Positions 5,923 to 6,795 of a stretch of 6,795 nucleotides of DNA are shown piece by piece. The position numbers were made by a program, and so were the translations under genes. The notes under the pieces are model-generated. The model did not search any database. It saw only the letters and a program-made list of their open reading frames with translations, and had not been told where the DNA came from. The stretch comes from Solobacterium sp. GTDB taxonomy: Bacteria; Bacillota_I; Bacilli_A; Erysipelotrichales; Erysipelotrichaceae. Within the stretch, counting starts at the first letter, position 1; every line of letters starts with the position of its first letter. The stretch is taken from positions 1 through 6,795 of the forward strand of contig JAFWCP010000459.1 in the NCBI GenBank assembly GCA_017536845.1. Reading direction: 5' to 3'.

Positions 5923-6795
5923 TTACGGCTGCAACAGGGTCATGATGCCGTCCCTGCAGGACAGGGTGAAGGCGGCATGGCCGTTTTCATCAAAACTGAC
6001 GCTGCCGATGGTTTCCATATCCTTTTCGCCAAGGTCGTTGTAACTGACTGCCTTGACTTCTAGATCAGGATATTCACATTCTTTTTCGACATACACGGAA
6101 AGGTCGGCTGCCTTTACGGCAAAGACCGTCTCGCCGTAATCGACCAGCGTTCCGGCATAGCCTTCAAAGAATACCGGAACTTCACCTTTTGCTTCAAGGC
6201 TGTAACGGAGCGGCTCTTCAGTTTCCAGGTCCATATGGACGCTCAGCGTCTGGAAATCCTCGAAAACGGATGCGCCGGGCTGCGCTTCGATCGTGATCGT
6301 CTGCAGCACCCTGTCCAGCATATCCCTGTCTGCAGCTTCCCACTCGTCCAGCCCGTTGGCCAGAACCTGCGTGTCCTGATGCGGTTCATGAAACCTGATG
6401 AAACTGAAGTGTCCCAGGTCGTCATAGACGCCGACAGACGCCGGCATGCCATTGAATTCTGTTTCCGTCTCTTTGAGGCCGGTCCCGCAGACGCCGAAGA
6501 AACGGCCCTGACGCAGATCAACGGTTTTCCGGTAATCCGAATGATCCAGATATGCCGGGGAAAAGCCAAGATATTCTTCCCTTTCTTCCCCTGCTTCCAG
6601 CCGCCGCTGACATGTCCAGTCAGCCGGAATGGAGATGCTGAGCAGAGTTCCGTCCTTTGCCAGCATGCGGATCTGTTTCATTTCCGTCACATCCATGCTT
6701 CCTTCACTGGCCGTTGTTTCAGCAGACTCTTTTTCCGTCTGCGTAATGCTTTGAGCCTTATAGACTTCCGTCCTGCCTTCCGCCGCAGCGGCACA
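5923..6795 (-). CDS. Unknown protein, probable lipoprotein (5' end outside window)
   Basis: I do not recognise this protein. The frame is open for 290 residues up to the right edge. The first complete visible codon at the edge is a Cys, followed by Ala-Ala-Ala-Ala-Glu-Gly and then about 25 residues rich in Thr, Ser, Glu and Ala; this looks like the lipid-anchored Cys and flexible tether of a lipoprotein, but the signal peptide and lipobox would lie outside the window. The next part, from GTLLSISIPADW, looks like the opening beta strands of a small secreted domain. The C-terminal 85 residues (from VPVFFEGYAG) may be a second beta-rich domain. The protein is acidic, with no transmembrane segment and no catalytic motif I can name. 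An internal ATG at 6696 with AAGGA close upstream could be a start, but the uninterrupted upstream frame argues against it. It has its own terminator, so it is not part of the t6A operon. Confidence 0.7.
   Translation of the reverse strand, partial: CAAAAEGRTEVYKAQSITQTEKESAETTASEGSMDVTEMKQIRMLAKDGTLLSISIPADWTCQRRLEAGEEREEYLGFSPAYLDHSDYRKTVDLRQGRFFGVCGTGLKETETEFNGMPASVGVYDDLGHFSFIRFHEPHQDTQVLANGLDEWEAADRDMLDRVLQTITIEAQPGASVFEDFQTLSVHMDLETEEPLRYSLEAKGEVPVFFEGYAGTLVDYGETVFAVKAADLSVYVEKECEYPDLEVKAVSYNDLGEKDMETIGSVSFDENGHAAFTLSCRDGIMTLLQP

Noticed and set aside
1..6795. tRNA or rRNA genes, CRISPR arrays, insertion sequences, phage genes
   Set aside because: No tRNA-like cloverleaf, regular repeats, transposase motifs or terminal inverted repeats were seen.

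Overview
The window is a compact bacterial segment in which every recognisable gene lies on the minus strand. It reads from right to left as: the 3' part of an unknown, probably lipoprotein, gene; a terminator; a promoter; then tsaE, tsaB, rimI, tsaD, rex, asnS and the 5' two-thirds of an ABC-F ATPase gene that runs off the left edge. The order tsaE-tsaB-rimI-tsaD with an ABC-F gene and rex close by is the arrangement known from Bacillus subtilis (ydiB-ydiC-rimI-ydiE-ydiF...rex). Together with strong AGGAGG ribosome binding sites and a Rex repressor, this points to a Bacillota member of moderate GC content. A gut Erysipelotrichia or Clostridia lineage is a guess and cannot be fixed from this sequence.

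Region by region. 5923-6795 holds the unknown protein, with no stop before the window edge. Its first visible residue is a Cys followed by an Ala/Thr/Ser/Glu-rich stretch, which is what a lipoprotein tether looks like. 5874-5905 is its terminator. 5818-5846 is a good sigma-A type promoter (perfect TATAAT, 17-bp spacer) in front of tsaE. The next four genes overlap one another (4 nt, 4 nt and 23 nt), so they are very probably cotranscribed and translationally coupled. A 50-56 nt gap with an inverted repeat of Rex-type half-sites precedes rex. asnS starts 3 nt after the rex stop, and the ABC-F gene follows asnS after 47 nt that hold a perfect 10-bp hairpin.

Functionally this is a translation-fidelity cluster. 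TsaE, TsaB and TsaD are three of the four proteins that make t6A37 on tRNAs reading ANN codons. RimI is an N-acetyltransferase, AsnRS charges tRNA-Asn (itself an ANN-decoding tRNA), and ABC-F proteins act on the ribosome. Rex ties the neighbourhood to the NADH/NAD+ ratio.

The main anomaly is tsaE. It carries an in-frame TAG at codon 46, directly after the Walker A motif, while all downstream family motifs are intact in the same frame. A sequencing or assembly error, a recent mutation, or readthrough are all possible. The only other TAG used by a gene here is the rex stop, which lies in frame with asnS and is separated from its ATG by one codon. I see no convincing novel multi-gene system: the rest is ordinary core genome apart from the unknown lipoprotein-like gene.
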